Shown: positions 1-8,548 of the stretch, piece by piece
Layout of the letters: every line of letters starts with the position of its first letter
How positions within the stretch are numbered: position 1 is the stretch's first letter
Virus record (IMG/VR): IMGVR_UViG_3300047317_000191
Location: 1 to 39,622 of that record
Direction: 5' to 3' (one strand)
DNA length: 39,622 nucleotides
Origin: a virus
Notes under the pieces: generated by a model
What the model was told of the DNA's origin: nothing
The model's database searches: none
The model's input: the letters and a program-made list of their open reading frames with translations, nothing else
Program-made: the position numbers and the translations under genes

Positions 1-92
1 ATGGCCCCGGTGCGGGTCTTTGGGTGCCCCGGGGCGGGTCAGTTTTGGGTCTATGCGGCGACCTTGGCCCCGGGGCTACCTGATGATACGGA
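1..92. other. Left-edge intergenic sequence with CCCCGGGG repeats
   Basis: This stretch follows the helicase stop codon and runs to the window edge. I see no convincing gene in it. It carries two near-identical blocks (minus strand ACCCGCCCCGGGGCA and ACCCGCACCGGGGCC) and a third partial copy built around GCCCCGGGGC. The repeated unit could be an operator or protein-binding site ahead of the next gene, or a degenerate transcription stop. There is no T-run and no long stem-loop, so I do not call a terminator. Confidence 0.35.
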
Positions 93-1742
93 CTACCCCG
101 TTATCATCGTCAGCAATGCGAGCGGGGTCAACGAGTTGAATAGCTCGGACTGCTCGTCCCAGACGGAATCAATCAGCGCCTGCTCTCTTTCGAGCAGCGG
201 AACATATCTTTCTTCTTGAGTGTCTCGGGTCAGAATGTTGTGCACAAAGACGTTGGAGAACGCCGAACCGTCGCGTCGGATGCGGCCTGCAAGCTGTTCC
301 ATCCTTGCGGGATTCAGAATCATGTCGATATTTATCAGATGCCGGGCTATTTGCAGGTCGATGCTCTGTTCGATCGTCTGAGTCCCGATGAGGACCCGGC
401 AGTTGGGGTCGGTCCAGAGTGCTTGCATTGCAGCATCTCTCGACTTGGGATCTCGGTCCCTGCCCCACAACTTCACGTGCCCGATGCCAGCAGCGGTGAG
501 CCGAGCCTCGAGTGCGGCGACGGTGTCGGTATACGCGGTGAAGATGACAACCTTCTCGTCAGCGAGGTCGCCCTGCAGTTTGTCGGTGACCCAGTCCAAC
601 TTGCAGCTTTGACCGGGGCCGTCGGCCTCACCGAGAGCGGGAAGGCCGGTGCAGATCCTCTGGCCGTAGCCAATCATGGTGAGTGCGGTGACCTGCTTCA
701 GCCGCGTTCCCTCTTCCTGGATGCGGCGGAGCACGCCCTGCCGTAGCTCGGTGTACCGGGCACGCTGTGCTGGGTACAGATCGAGATACACGTCGGACGG
801 AATGATCGCGGGCAGCTTGACGTCGTCCAGGTCGGCGGCGGTGCGGCGCAGTGCCAGCGGGCCGAGCTTTGTCTTGAGTTCGTCCAGGAACCGGGTGCCG
901 ACCTCAACCTCCTTGACGATCGCGCGACCAGTTTTCTGGTTGTAAATCCTCACCTTCTCGGTCCGGACGTAGCGGTGACGAAACGTCGTGACGGAACCGA
1001 AGGCGGCGGGCCCGCCGATCGGTTCGAGGACGGAGTACAACTCCATCAGCCTCTTCTGCAGCGGCGTCCCGGACATGACGTAGGTCCGGAACGTGTTGCG
1101 TGCCAACGCCTTCACGGCACGTGCGGTGGCGGTCTCGTCGTGCCGGAGCGGGTCGACGTCGTCAACGATGACGGTCGTGATTCCCATCCGCGTGAGCGCA
1201 CGCCGGTCATTCAAGAGCGTCTGGTAGCTGGTGACCAGCACATGCCAGCCGCCCGAGACATACTTCTCGACCCGCTGGTTGGCGGTGCCGTCGGCGGAGA
1301 TGACCTCGAGGCCCGGGATCATTCGGCGCAGTTGCCGACACCATTGCGGGACAGCGGCAGCCCGGCAGATCACCACGGCACGGCCCTCGTCCTCGCGCCC
1401 CACGGGGTCCGCTACGAGTTCCCCGGTCTCGGCCATGATGGCCAGCACCCCGGCGGCGACTGCGGTCTTCCCGGAGCCCACGGTGTCAGCCAACAACCCG
1501 TACCGCGCGTAATAAAGCCAACCGATTGCGATCCTTTGGTGCCGTCGCGGGATGATCCCGCACTCCCTGCACCCCTGGGTGATGCCGTGGGGTCTGTGCT
1601 TCCTACAGGGCTCGTAGTTCCAGAACCGGAGCCTGGGCAGGGCGAAGTCGACGGAGCCGTGCACCATCTCCGCGAACCGGAGGCGCGTGTCATCGGGCAG
1701 CGCCCGGACGTCGATCACCTGGGACGCGGCGGTTGCTGTCAC
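93..1742 (-). CDS. SNF2-family DEAD/DEAH-like helicase
   Basis: A 549-residue superfamily 2 ATPase of the SNF2/Rad54 type, expected to translocate on duplex DNA. Seen in the sequence: Walker A TVGSGKT (residues 87-93), a Walker B-like VDDVD (193-197) in which the usual catalytic Glu of DExx is Asp, motif III SGTP (224-227), and a C-terminal helicase lobe ending in the motif VI arginine run QLAGRIRR (483-490). Ahead of Walker A is C46-x2-H49-x8-C58-x2-C61, which looks like a metal-binding knuckle. The start is GTG, overlapping the stop of the preceding small gene by four bases. An upstream in-frame extension is possible but reads as shadow sequence (Arg/Pro/Ser-rich) across two neighbouring genes. 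Its place after the tail genes suggests the start of the replication or DNA-handling genes. The exact role is not known. Confidence 0.88.
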   Translation of the reverse strand: MTATAASQVIDVRALPDDTRLRFAEMVHGSVDFALPRLRFWNYEPCRKHRPHGITQGCRECGIIPRRHQRIAIGWLYYARYGLLADTVGSGKTAVAAGVLAIMAETGELVADPVGREDEGRAVVICRAAAVPQWCRQLRRMIPGLEVISADGTANQRVEKYVSGGWHVLVTSYQTLLNDRRALTRMGITTVIVDDVDPLRHDETATARAVKALARNTFRTYVMSGTPLQKRLMELYSVLEPIGGPAAFGSVTTFRHRYVRTEKVRIYNQKTGRAIVKEVEVGTRFLDELKTKLGPLALRRTAADLDDVKLPAIIPSDVYLDLYPAQRARYTELRQGVLRRIQEEGTRLKQVTALTMIGYGQRICTGLPALGEADGPGQSCKLDWVTDKLQGDLADEKVVIFTAYTDTVAALEARLTAAGIGHVKLWGRDRDPKSRDAAMQALWTDPNCRVLIGTQTIEQSIDLQIARHLINIDMILNPARMEQLAGRIRRDGSAFSNVFVHNILTRDTQEERYVPLLEREQALIDSVWDEQSELFNSLTPLALLTMITG

Positions 1743-1918
1743 GCTTCCTGATACGGCTCGGCGGGCTGCGGGGCTTCGGCAGCCCGGGAGTTGATGGCCA
1801 CGGCCGATTCGGCCATCGCCACGAGGTAGCTCGAGTCCTGGGAGAACGCGGTCAAGGCTACGGTCACCACGGAGTCCAGGTCGGGCACATCCTCGACGGT
1901 ACCTGGGTCCTCCGACAC
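1739..1918 (-). CDS. Small hypothetical protein (59 aa)
   Basis: A short GTG-started frame that fills the gap between the 76-aa gene and the helicase. It reads MSEDPGTVEDVPDLD at the N-terminus, has an alanine-rich middle that could form one amphipathic helix (about residues 16-48), and ends EPYQEA. The composition is acidic and protein-like, unlike the Arg/Pro/Ser-rich shadow frames around it. Its TGA overlaps the helicase GTG by four bases, which is the coupling pattern used throughout this operon. The Shine-Dalgarno sequence is weak. I do not recognise a family. Confidence 0.62.
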   Translation of the reverse strand: MSEDPGTVEDVPDLDSVVTVALTAFSQDSSYLVAMAESAVAINSRAAEAPQPAEPYQEA

Positions 1919-1923
1919 GGCAC

Positions 1924-2154
1924 TCAGAGCCTGATGTTCCCGAGCGGTGTCTGATCGGAGCCGACCCGGAGCACCACCGGGAGGACGCCGGTTGCCGTAC
2001 CCGGGCGGATCTTCGCCACCCGGTTGCCGGACTCGTCGTAGTCCCGGAAGGCGGGGGTCCAGTCGGCGTCCTTCCCGAGTTGCATGTAGACCTCAGCGAA
2101 GTCGGACGCGACACAATCGGCCACGAGCCAACCGTCCACCATTCGCACGCTCAT
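1924..2154 (-). CDS. Small hypothetical protein (about 76 aa)
   Basis: A small protein of no recognised family. It has a hydrophobic early segment (MVDGWLVADCVASDF) followed by a hydrophilic region with LGKDADWTPAFRDYDE and a C-terminus rich in Gly, Val and Pro, probably a compact beta fold. I chose the ATG that lies nine bases after a GAGGAAG ribosome site. An ATG three codons upstream and a GTG six codons upstream are alternatives. It sits between two minor tail-region genes and the helicase, so it may belong to either group. Confidence 0.68.
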   Translation of the reverse strand: MSVRMVDGWLVADCVASDFAEVYMQLGKDADWTPAFRDYDESGNRVAKIRPGTATGVLPVVLRVGSDQTPLGNIRL

Positions 2155-2175
2155 AACCCACATCTTCCTCACTCG

Positions 2176-2505
2176 CTAGGTGATCGTGATCGTGTCCACC
2201 TTACGGAGAATGTCTTCATTCGCCGTCTTCACGTAGCACCACCGCTGCCAATCCCCGGCAGCCAGTATGACGTCGCCACTACGCGGGCCGATCTTGGACA
2301 GGATGTCCAGGTTGCTGCCGTCCGCGAGTGCGTCGCCGGGCTTGACCAGCAGCACGGTGATGAAGTCGGTGACGACGGGCACGGTGTTCGGGTTATTCGT
2401 GTGGTAGACGCCGACCGTGATGATGTCGGTGACCAGGCCCCTCTTGAGGGTGATCGCGTTGGCGGTGTACTCGGTACCGCTGTGCGGGATGGTGACGTTT
2501 GCCAT
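2176..2505 (-). CDS. Small hypothetical protein in the tail gene cluster (109 aa)
   Basis: A 109-residue protein beginning MANVTIPHSGTEYTANAITL. It alternates hydrophobic and polar residues, with segments such as VPVVTDFITVLLV and GDVILAAGDWQRWCYVKT, and looks like an all-beta domain. It starts three bases after the stop of the large adhesin and has an AGGGG ribosome site within the end of that gene, so the two are probably translated together. It is likely a minor tail component or an accessory to the adhesin, inferred from position only. Confidence 0.72.
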   Translation of the reverse strand: MANVTIPHSGTEYTANAITLKRGLVTDIITVGVYHTNNPNTVPVVTDFITVLLVKPGDALADGSNLDILSKIGPRSGDVILAAGDWQRWCYVKTANEDILRKVDTITIT

Positions 2506-2508
2506 TGC

Positions 2509-5500
2509 TCAGCCCCTAGTCGGTCCGATGTCCGTGCTACTGCGTGTATTCGCCACATCGGCCTGCACCCGAGAGCGGGTGCCGCCCACGGACGATTCGC
2601 CACCCCGGGTGTTGCCCACCGAAGCCTGCGCCCTCGAGCGCGTCGGGTCGGCCGTCCAGCCCAAGCGGGTCGCACCGACGGCAGAGTCGGCACCCCGGGT
2701 CAGGGCGATGTCCGCCTGCGTCCGGGAGCGGGTCGGCCCGATGTCGATCGTGATGTTCACGGCGACGATATTCGCGTCGATGATGCTGCCGACCAGCAGC
2801 GGTACGGCACCGTTGAGGACTACAGGGTTCGACAGCGTCCCGACGAACCCGCCGACCAGCGGGGGTGTGCTCCCGTTCAGGATGCCCACGTTGACGGTCT
2901 GGTCGAGCATCAGCCCCGTCAGCGAGGGGAGCTTCCCGGACAGGGTTCCGGGGTTCGTCACGGTGCCGGAGGCGGAGCCGGTCAGCACCGGCGTCGTGCC
3001 GGAGAGGGACGCGGGATCGGTCAGGGTGCCGGTGGCGGAACCGGTCAGGACCGGGACGGCACCGGACAGCGTTGCCGGGACTACGAAGGCCCCTACCGTC
3101 ACCCCGGTCAGGAGTGGGGTGGACGCCCCCACGGTGCCGGTATTGACGGCAGAGCCCACTACGGAGCCGCTGAGAGCCACTACGGAGCCCGACAGGGAAG
3201 CGACGTTGGTCTGGGTACCTGCGATCGAGCCGGTCAGCACGGGCACCGACCCGGTGACGGTGCCGCCCGAGATGTTGCCCGCCGTGAACGATCCTGTCAG
3301 CACCGGTACTGCACCGTTGAGCGTGGCGGCGTTGACCGCCGTGCCGGTGGCGGACCCGGTCAGTGTCGGTACCTGGCCGTTCAAGGTCGCCGCATTCGTC
3401 GCGGTGCCTGTGTCGGTGCCGGTGAGGACGGGCACCTTGCCGCTGAGTGTCGCCGGGTTGGTGGCCGCGCCCGTATCCGAGCCGGTGAGGACGGGCACCG
3501 ATCCGTTCAGGGTGGCGTTGTTGCTCCCACCTGACCCGGCGACGACGGGCGCGACGATGAGATCGACACCGGTCCAGTAAGTTCCGTTCCCCGCACTGAG
3601 GATGTCCATGTACTCGTAGTAGGAACGGACCCACGAATAGCTGCCGTTGGTATCTGTACTCCCGGACAGGGCGACCGGCGCATTGGTGATTGCTGCGCCT
3701 GTCATTGTTGCTGCTAGGTACGCCTGACTACCTATCTGATAGGCCACCACCACGGGAATCACATTGGTCAACGCGACAGGTGTCGGCCAGATCGCCGTGT
3801 ACCAGCCTTGAACTGTGATGGATGCGAATGGAATGGTGGCGGTGGACAACGGCGAACCGTTATAAGGATTGCTGCCGTCCGAGGGCACGGTATACAGATA
3901 GACCGGAATGTCGCTACCGATCTGGTTCCCGGCAATCAACTCGTTCGTGATGTAGAACCGCATCCCAATGGTGCTCCACCCGGTGACTCCGCCGTACAGG
4001 TAGAACGTCGAACCGATTCGGGTGGGATGCGCATCGTTATAGGCAGTCAGTCCAGTCGGTGGTGTTCCACCCGACCAGACACTGACACTGCTGTCGGGCA
4101 GGCTGCCCGTGAGGACAGGCACTTTGCCGTTCAGGGTGGCGACGTTGACCGGCTGCACATACGGCCCGATCAACCCTGTGGCATTGCCACCGATCCTGGC
4201 TTCGACGTGGTCGATCAAGATACTGCTGAGGTTCCCGGCAGCCGAGACCTTGCCCACTGCGAATGACGTTGAGAGCGTCGTTCCGGTGTTCACCGAGGAA
4301 CTGCTGTAGGACTCGATCAGGGAATCGTCGGAGGCGAGGTGCCACTCCCATTGGAGTGTGCCGTTGGTGCCGTTGATCGAATAGACCGAGACCCAGTACC
4401 ACGTGTCCGCGACGATGGACGCGGCTGAGGTCTTGAGAGTGACCGAGGCCGCAACGAGGTACATCTTCCCGGTAGCGGTGAGCCCGACGAAGTTCGCGCC
4501 GTTACTGATCCACTGCATGAGTTGCGTGGCCGTGGTCGGCAGCACGTAGGCCGGGAAGCAGACGTAGAACCGGACCGCCGCTATCGGGGAGCCCGACCAC
4601 GTTGTGCCGATGGTGGCCTTGGTGCCGGTAGTAGCCGGAGCCTTGGCCGACAGGGTGTCCTTGAACGGGTTGTCGTTGGCGAACGTGGGCGAGCCTTGGA
4701 TCTGCGAGGCAATCAGTACAGAGTTGGTGCCACCAACGGAGTTCGCCTGCGTGATGACGGTGCCGTTCGGCTGCCCCGACTGGTCGGCGTCCCAGTGGAA
4801 CACGGGCACAACTGTCCCGTTGAGGACGGGCACCTTGCCGGACAGGGTCGCCGGGTTCGACGCGGCCGCGTTGACGATCTGGCCGTAGACCAGGCCGAGC
4901 CAGTCGGTGGAGCCGGTGGAGGTGAGGGTCGCGGCCACTGCGGCGGGGGTGGCGAGTGCGGTGCCGAAGGTCTTGTGCTGCCGACTGCTGGAGTTGAAAG
5001 CGTTGTTCAGCACGCTCCACGTCAGGCTGCCCCCGGACACGTCCAGGGTCGAGCCGCCGCCGGTGGACCAGCCGAACGCCAGCAGCAGCGCATCGTTGGC
5101 GGTCGGGGTCAGCGAGCCCGTGGAGATCGAACTCGTGGAGATCTGGGCCGTGGCCAGAGCGCCGTGGGGGCCGAAGGGCGAGCCTGACGGGGTGGCGACG
5201 GGGAAGGACAGCAGGAACGCCTGGGCGTCCAACGCGCCTGCGGTGGCCGCTGTGACGGAGTAGGTGCCGGTGTCCGACCCGGTGGCGTCCTTCCACCACA
5301 CGCCGATCCCGAGACCGCTGCTGTAGGCCCATCCGTCGTTGACGAATCCGGACGGGACGGTGACATCGGAGGGGTGTTGCGTGCCACTGACGCTGTCGTA
5401 CGTCACGACGACGAGCAACACCTTCGATCCGGCGACGACCCCCGCAGGCACCCCAGGGGTGGCCGGGATCGAGCCCGGACTGCCGCTGCTGCCGGTCGTG

Positions 5501-6873
5501 CCGACAGCGGCAACCACCGGGTTCATCGTGGTGATTGAGCCTGTCAGTATCGGCACGTTGCCGTTGAGGGTGGCGACGACAGGCGGGATGACGTTGAGGT
5601 TGTCCAGCACCATCGCGGTGGTGGTGCCCGCCTCCACCGAGTACGTGCCCGCTGATATCTCGATGAACGAGTTGTCGATGTCGAAGTAGGTGGGCAGTGC
5701 GGTAACCAACCGGGTGAACCGGCTGACCCATGTTCCCGGCCACGCGGTGGGTGAGGTCTCGAAGTAGACCGTGCCGCCCGACTCCCGGATGGACAGGAAC
5801 CGGTGGGCCACCGGGTCATAGGTCATGGTGAACACGAGCGAGCCCGCGATCAGAACCCCGAGAGTGGTCTGATTCACGTACCACTCGACCACCGAGTTGG
5901 GCGTGCCCGTCGAGACTTGCAGGCCGAGCGGGTACGCCTCCCACGAGACGAGGCTCCGGTTCCCGGCGTCCACCAGTTCCACGAACACCTGCGAGCCACG
6001 CAACGCGGTCTGCCCGCTGACGTAGTCCATGCCCCGGTAGGTGGTGTTCCCCGTGGTGGGAAGGACGTTCAAGCGTCCACCGCTGGCCGTGACCCCGGTG
6101 CCGCCCCAGACACTCCACTGGGCACCCAAGGTGCTGAACGTGTCGGTGACGGTGGAGACGGATGGACCTGCCGCGACCGGGATCAGTGCGAACACACAGG
6201 CGACAGAGTCCGCGACACCACCGGTCGGGTTGAAGGTCTGCACCCCGGTCGCCGTGACCGTCTTGTCCTGCGAGGCAGTGCCGGTGTTGGTGTTCGCGGT
6301 CGAGCCCGTGGTGAACGTCCCGAGGATCGAGTCCCAGGTGCCGTTCAGCGTGTCGGCGTCCGCCGTCATCTGTGCGGAGTTCTCGTAGCTGGCGGTGCCG
6401 ATCACGAGGTCGCCCGCCACCAGCGCGGTGCCCGTCGTGGCCACCGAGGGCGAGCCCGAGGTGGAGGTGCCGGTGGCAACGGTGCCCCGTAGGGTGCCGG
6501 TGACTCCGAACCAGCCTTCGGCGTGCGCGGCCCGCGCCACCGCCGACTGGTTGCTGGTGAGGGTGGCGATCGTGGCACCGCTGGCGATCGCGGCGGTGGT
6601 GTACGCCCGGAAGCACTGGTGGAAGATCCCGGCCCCAGCCGTCGCGGTCGCGCCGGAGCCGATCGGGGTGGCGTGATTGGCGACCGCCGTCGCGCCGCCA
6701 ATGGTGGAGCACGTGATCGTCGGTGCGGTGGCCGAGACGTTGTCCCAGCACCCGACGATGACGATGAGCGCCCCGGCCGGGATCACCGCGCCCGTTGTGT
6801 TGACGACGGCGAGCGTGGTGGCGGCGGTCTTGGACGAGCCCGAGCCGAGAAGATTCAGGTCGGTGATGGCCAT
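2509..6873 (-). CDS. Modular minor tail protein / adhesin with tandem repeats (1,454 aa)
   Basis: A large extracellular-type tail protein, probably a receptor-binding fibre. Residues about 1-230 form a Gly/Ala/Thr-rich beta domain. About 235-430 looks like a concanavalin/LamG-like domain (DTFSTLGAQWSVWGG onward). Three single copies of a motif like ATLNGKVPVLTGS then separate further beta domains: one like the N-terminal domain (about 440-670), a second LamG-like one (about 695-910) and one resembling DUF4082-type sheets (about 930-1110). Twelve tandem copies of the motif follow, then an Arg-rich second repeat at the C-terminus. The start has a GGGAGG ribosome site. No signal peptide or transmembrane segment is seen, as expected for a tail protein assembled in the cytoplasm. 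Sugar binding is inferred from the fold impressions and is not shown by catalytic residues. Confidence 0.82.
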   Translation of the reverse strand: MAITDLNLLGSGSSKTAATTLAVVNTTGAVIPAGALIVIVGCWDNVSATAPTITCSTIGGATAVANHATPIGSGATATAGAGIFHQCFRAYTTAAIASGATIATLTSNQSAVARAAHAEGWFGVTGTLRGTVATGTSTSGSPSVATTGTALVAGDLVIGTASYENSAQMTADADTLNGTWDSILGTFTTGSTANTNTGTASQDKTVTATGVQTFNPTGGVADSVACVFALIPVAAGPSVSTVTDTFSTLGAQWSVWGGTGVTASGGRLNVLPTTGNTTYRGMDYVSGQTALRGSQVFVELVDAGNRSLVSWEAYPLGLQVSTGTPNSVVEWYVNQTTLGVLIAGSLVFTMTYDPVAHRFLSIRESGGTVYFETSPTAWPGTWVSRFTRLVTALPTYFDIDNSFIEISAGTYSVEAGTTTAMVLDNLNVIPPVVATLNGNVPILTGSITTMNPVVAAVGTTGSSGSPGSIPATPGVPAGVVAGSKVLLVVVTYDSVSGTQHPSDVTVPSGFVNDGWAYSSGLGIGVWWKDATGSDTGTYSVTAATAGALDAQAFLLSFPVATPSGSPFGPHGALATAQISTSSISTGSLTPTANDALLLAFGWSTGGGSTLDVSGGSLTWSVLNNAFNSSSRQHKTFGTALATPAAVAATLTSTGSTDWLGLVYGQIVNAAASNPATLSGKVPVLNGTVVPVFHWDADQSGQPNGTVITQANSVGGTNSVLIASQIQGSPTFANDNPFKDTLSAKAPATTGTKATIGTTWSGSPIAAVRFYVCFPAYVLPTTATQLMQWISNGANFVGLTATGKMYLVAASVTLKTSAASIVADTWYWVSVYSINGTNGTLQWEWHLASDDSLIESYSSSSVNTGTTLSTSFAVGKVSAAGNLSSILIDHVEARIGGNATGLIGPYVQPVNVATLNGKVPVLTGSLPDSSVSVWSGGTPPTGLTAYNDAHPTRIGSTFYLYGGVTGWSTIGMRFYITNELIAGNQIGSDIPVYLYTVPSDGSNPYNGSPLSTATIPFASITVQGWYTAIWPTPVALTNVIPVVVAYQIGSQAYLAATMTGAAITNAPVALSGSTDTNGSYSWVRSYYEYMDILSAGNGTYWTGVDLIVAPVVAGSGGSNNATLNGSVPVLTGSDTGAATNPATLSGKVPVLTGTDTGTATNAATLNGQVPTLTGSATGTAVNAATLNGAVPVLTGSFTAGNISGGTVTGSVPVLTGSIAGTQTNVASLSGSVVALSGSVVGSAVNTGTVGASTPLLTGVTVGAFVVPATLSGAVPVLTGSATGTLTDPASLSGTTPVLTGSASGTVTNPGTLSGKLPSLTGLMLDQTVNVGILNGSTPPLVGGFVGTLSNPVVLNGAVPLLVGSIIDANIVAVNITIDIGPTRSRTQADIALTRGADSAVGATRLGWTADPTRSRAQASVGNTRGGESSVGGTRSRVQADVANTRSSTDIGPTRG
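2512..2748 (-). repeat. C-terminal Arg-rich repeats of the tail adhesin
   Basis: The last 79 residues of the 1,454-aa protein are built from degenerate units such as DIGPTRSRTQADIALTRG and GGTRSRVQADVANTRS, repeated roughly five times. The TRSRxQAD core and TRG endings recur. The basic charge contrasts with the Thr/Gly/Val composition of the preceding array, so this tail may bind a charged host polymer or cap the repeat stack. The function is inferred only. Confidence 0.72.
2767..3522 (-). repeat. Twelve tandem repeats of about 21 residues
   Basis: Coding repeat within the 1,454-aa tail protein (about residues 1118-1369). The unit is 20-22 residues with consensus NxATLSGxVPVLTGSxTGTxT. The first four units and the eighth are best conserved, while the sixth, seventh, eleventh and twelfth have diverged. 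At DNA level the units are about 63 bp and are not identical, so the array is old rather than newly amplified. The same motif occurs three times singly earlier in the protein as a linker between domains. Confidence 0.9.
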
Positions 6874-6913
6874 GCGTCACCGCCTCCCGGGCAGGTCTGG
6901 CGAGGCAGCCCTA

Positions 6914-7309
6914 CTACGCGACAGGCACGTTGATGGTCGGCACCCCGAGGTCAACGTTCACGCCCGTGTTGATCGAGGTCGAGCCCAACTGCATGTCCCC
7001 GCCACCACCAGACGCGGTCACGGTGCCGTCCAGGACAGCGGTGCCGCCCGACTGCTTGAGCCGGAAGTACCCGGCCGTCCCGGAGGCTGCCGGGGCAGCC
7101 GCTGCAGGGTCCGCTGCGGTGAGCACACCGGCGGTCGAGGTGAAGCTACCGACGATGCTGATCGAGACCAGCAGCGTGCCGCTCGCGGCCGTCTCGGGGG
7201 TGGCTGGCTTCGAGCCGGAACGGATCTCGATGATCGAGCCGGAGCCGATGTAGGTGGCCAGGGCAGCCCCCATCGCCTGGCACGATGCCGCCGTAACGGT
7301 GAAAGCCAT
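6914..7309 (-). CDS. Small minor tail-region protein (131 aa)
   Basis: A 131-residue Gly/Ala/Ser/Thr-rich protein beginning MAFTVTAASCQAMGAALATY. The N-terminal third is helical in character; the rest is beta-like (LLVSISIVGSFTSTAGV, GYFRLKQSGGTAVLDGTV) with a GGGG turn. GGAGG sits six bases before the ATG. Small proteins of this kind sit beside fibre genes in many actinophages. A structural role at the tail tip is inferred from context and composition. Confidence 0.75.
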   Translation of the reverse strand: MAFTVTAASCQAMGAALATYIGSGSIIEIRSGSKPATPETAASGTLLVSISIVGSFTSTAGVLTAADPAAAAPAASGTAGYFRLKQSGGTAVLDGTVTASGGGGDMQLGSTSINTGVNVDLGVPTINVPVA

Positions 7310-7360
7310 CAGTTGCCTCCGGGGGTCAGCAGATCCTCAGTCTTGTATTCGGCACCCGGG

Positions 7361-8548
7361 TCACGCCACCGCGTAGCGACGGCCTATCCAGTTCAGGATT
7401 CGCTGTACCTGGGTGTCGCTCACCGGCTTCGCCCATGCCCACACCAGACCGCCCGGGATGACGTCCGCCTGGTTGACCACGAACGTCGCGGCGGGGGACA
7501 CCGCACTGGTGAGGTACTGGAACGAAGGCAGCCGGGTTATCAGGTCGGCGCTGGTGCCGCCACGCAGTCTGGTTGCAGTTACGAACGAGCGGTCGATCGG
7601 TGCACTCGTGTTGAAGGTCTGCGACGGGGTCAACGTCGTGCCGTTGACCCCGACGATCTGTACGCCGTTCCCTGTGCCGATGACGGTTCTCACCCCGTTG
7701 TACCCGGCGTAGCACCACCGGGCAGCGGCATGCGTTCCGGGGTGGTACCACACGGCCAACCCGTCGGGGGAGGACGTGGACAGCACGGTTGTCTGGGACC
7801 AGGCGACGCCATTCACGTCAGGTACCCCGGCGATGGATTCCAGGCTCTCCTGATTCGCCCACCCATTCGATGCCGAGATCGAGGCGTTGGCCGTGCCCTC
7901 CCACTTGCAGTGCGGCAAGGTGCCGTCGAAGTACGGCGGGACACCGCCTGCCACACGAGTGTCTGTCGGACCATTGATGTCGATCGTCGGAGAACAGTAG
8001 TCCAGATAGTCCCCGACCACGTTGGGGCCGACGGCGTAATAGTCGTGGATCAGTTGCAGAGACGCCATTGTCGGAAGGTCGGCAGGCACTATGAACGTTT
8101 CGCTGAGACGTTGCCATTCCATCGGGTTCTGGACCGGGGCATTGGTCCCCGAAACTGTCCTCAAAGCAGCCTGAGAAGCATCGAAGTAGGTTACTGCGAA
8201 CCTGTTTCGTGTCCCCGTATCTGTCCATGACCGACGCCACCACAACGAGGATGTGATCTTCCACCCTGCCTGTGCCGGTGTTATCGGGTAATACTGCATG
8301 AACCCCCAACCGATGTCCTGAATCCCGGCTCCGATGGCCGTCCACTGCTTGTGCATGTAGGGGGTCACACCGGTGGGAGTCGGCCCGGTGACCACCGTGT
8401 AGGTTCCGGCATTCGGTGCACTGCCGAACCAGCGCGACCTCCACCCCGCATCGGCAGCGACATGGGCGGGGTTTCCCGATTGTGGAATCGGGTCCACCAC
8501 TCGATTGCGCCGGGGACGGAACCGGGTGTCCGTCGTCAGAGTTCTCAT
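7361..8548 (-). CDS. Minor tail protein with carbohydrate-binding and LamG-like domains (395 aa)
   Basis: The N-terminal half (about residues 20-190) resembles a CBM4/9-like jelly roll: DAGWRSRWFG, GFMQYYPITPAQAGWKITSSLWWRRSW and a closing segment on Pro-Thr-Ile-Asp-Ile. The C-terminal half (about 200-395) resembles a concanavalin/LamG-like domain and ends with LNWIGRRYAVA, a common ending for such phage domains. The ATG overlaps the stop of the upstream gene by four bases (ATGA). A longer frame reading upstream is Arg/His-rich shadow sequence and was not used. It probably binds host surface sugars as part of the tail tip. Confidence 0.82.
   Translation of the reverse strand: MRTLTTDTRFRPRRNRVVDPIPQSGNPAHVAADAGWRSRWFGSAPNAGTYTVVTGPTPTGVTPYMHKQWTAIGAGIQDIGWGFMQYYPITPAQAGWKITSSLWWRRSWTDTGTRNRFAVTYFDASQAALRTVSGTNAPVQNPMEWQRLSETFIVPADLPTMASLQLIHDYYAVGPNVVGDYLDYCSPTIDINGPTDTRVAGGVPPYFDGTLPHCKWEGTANASISASNGWANQESLESIAGVPDVNGVAWSQTTVLSTSSPDGLAVWYHPGTHAAARWCYAGYNGVRTVIGTGNGVQIVGVNGTTLTPSQTFNTSAPIDRSFVTATRLRGGTSADLITRLPSFQYLTSAVSPAATFVVNQADVIPGGLVWAWAKPVSDTQVQRILNWIGRRYAVA

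Noticed and set aside
1743-2114. N-terminal extension of the helicase to 673 residues
   Set aside because: The added part is Arg/Ser/Pro-rich, overlaps two other genes, and the GTG at 1742 gives a four-base overlap with the 59-aa gene as elsewhere in the operon.
2080-3534. Long plus-strand open frames opposite the adhesin and other large genes
   Set aside because: They are Gly/Arg/His/Asp-rich, have no family pattern, and lie opposite well-supported minus-strand genes. High GC lowers stop codon frequency and produces such shadows.
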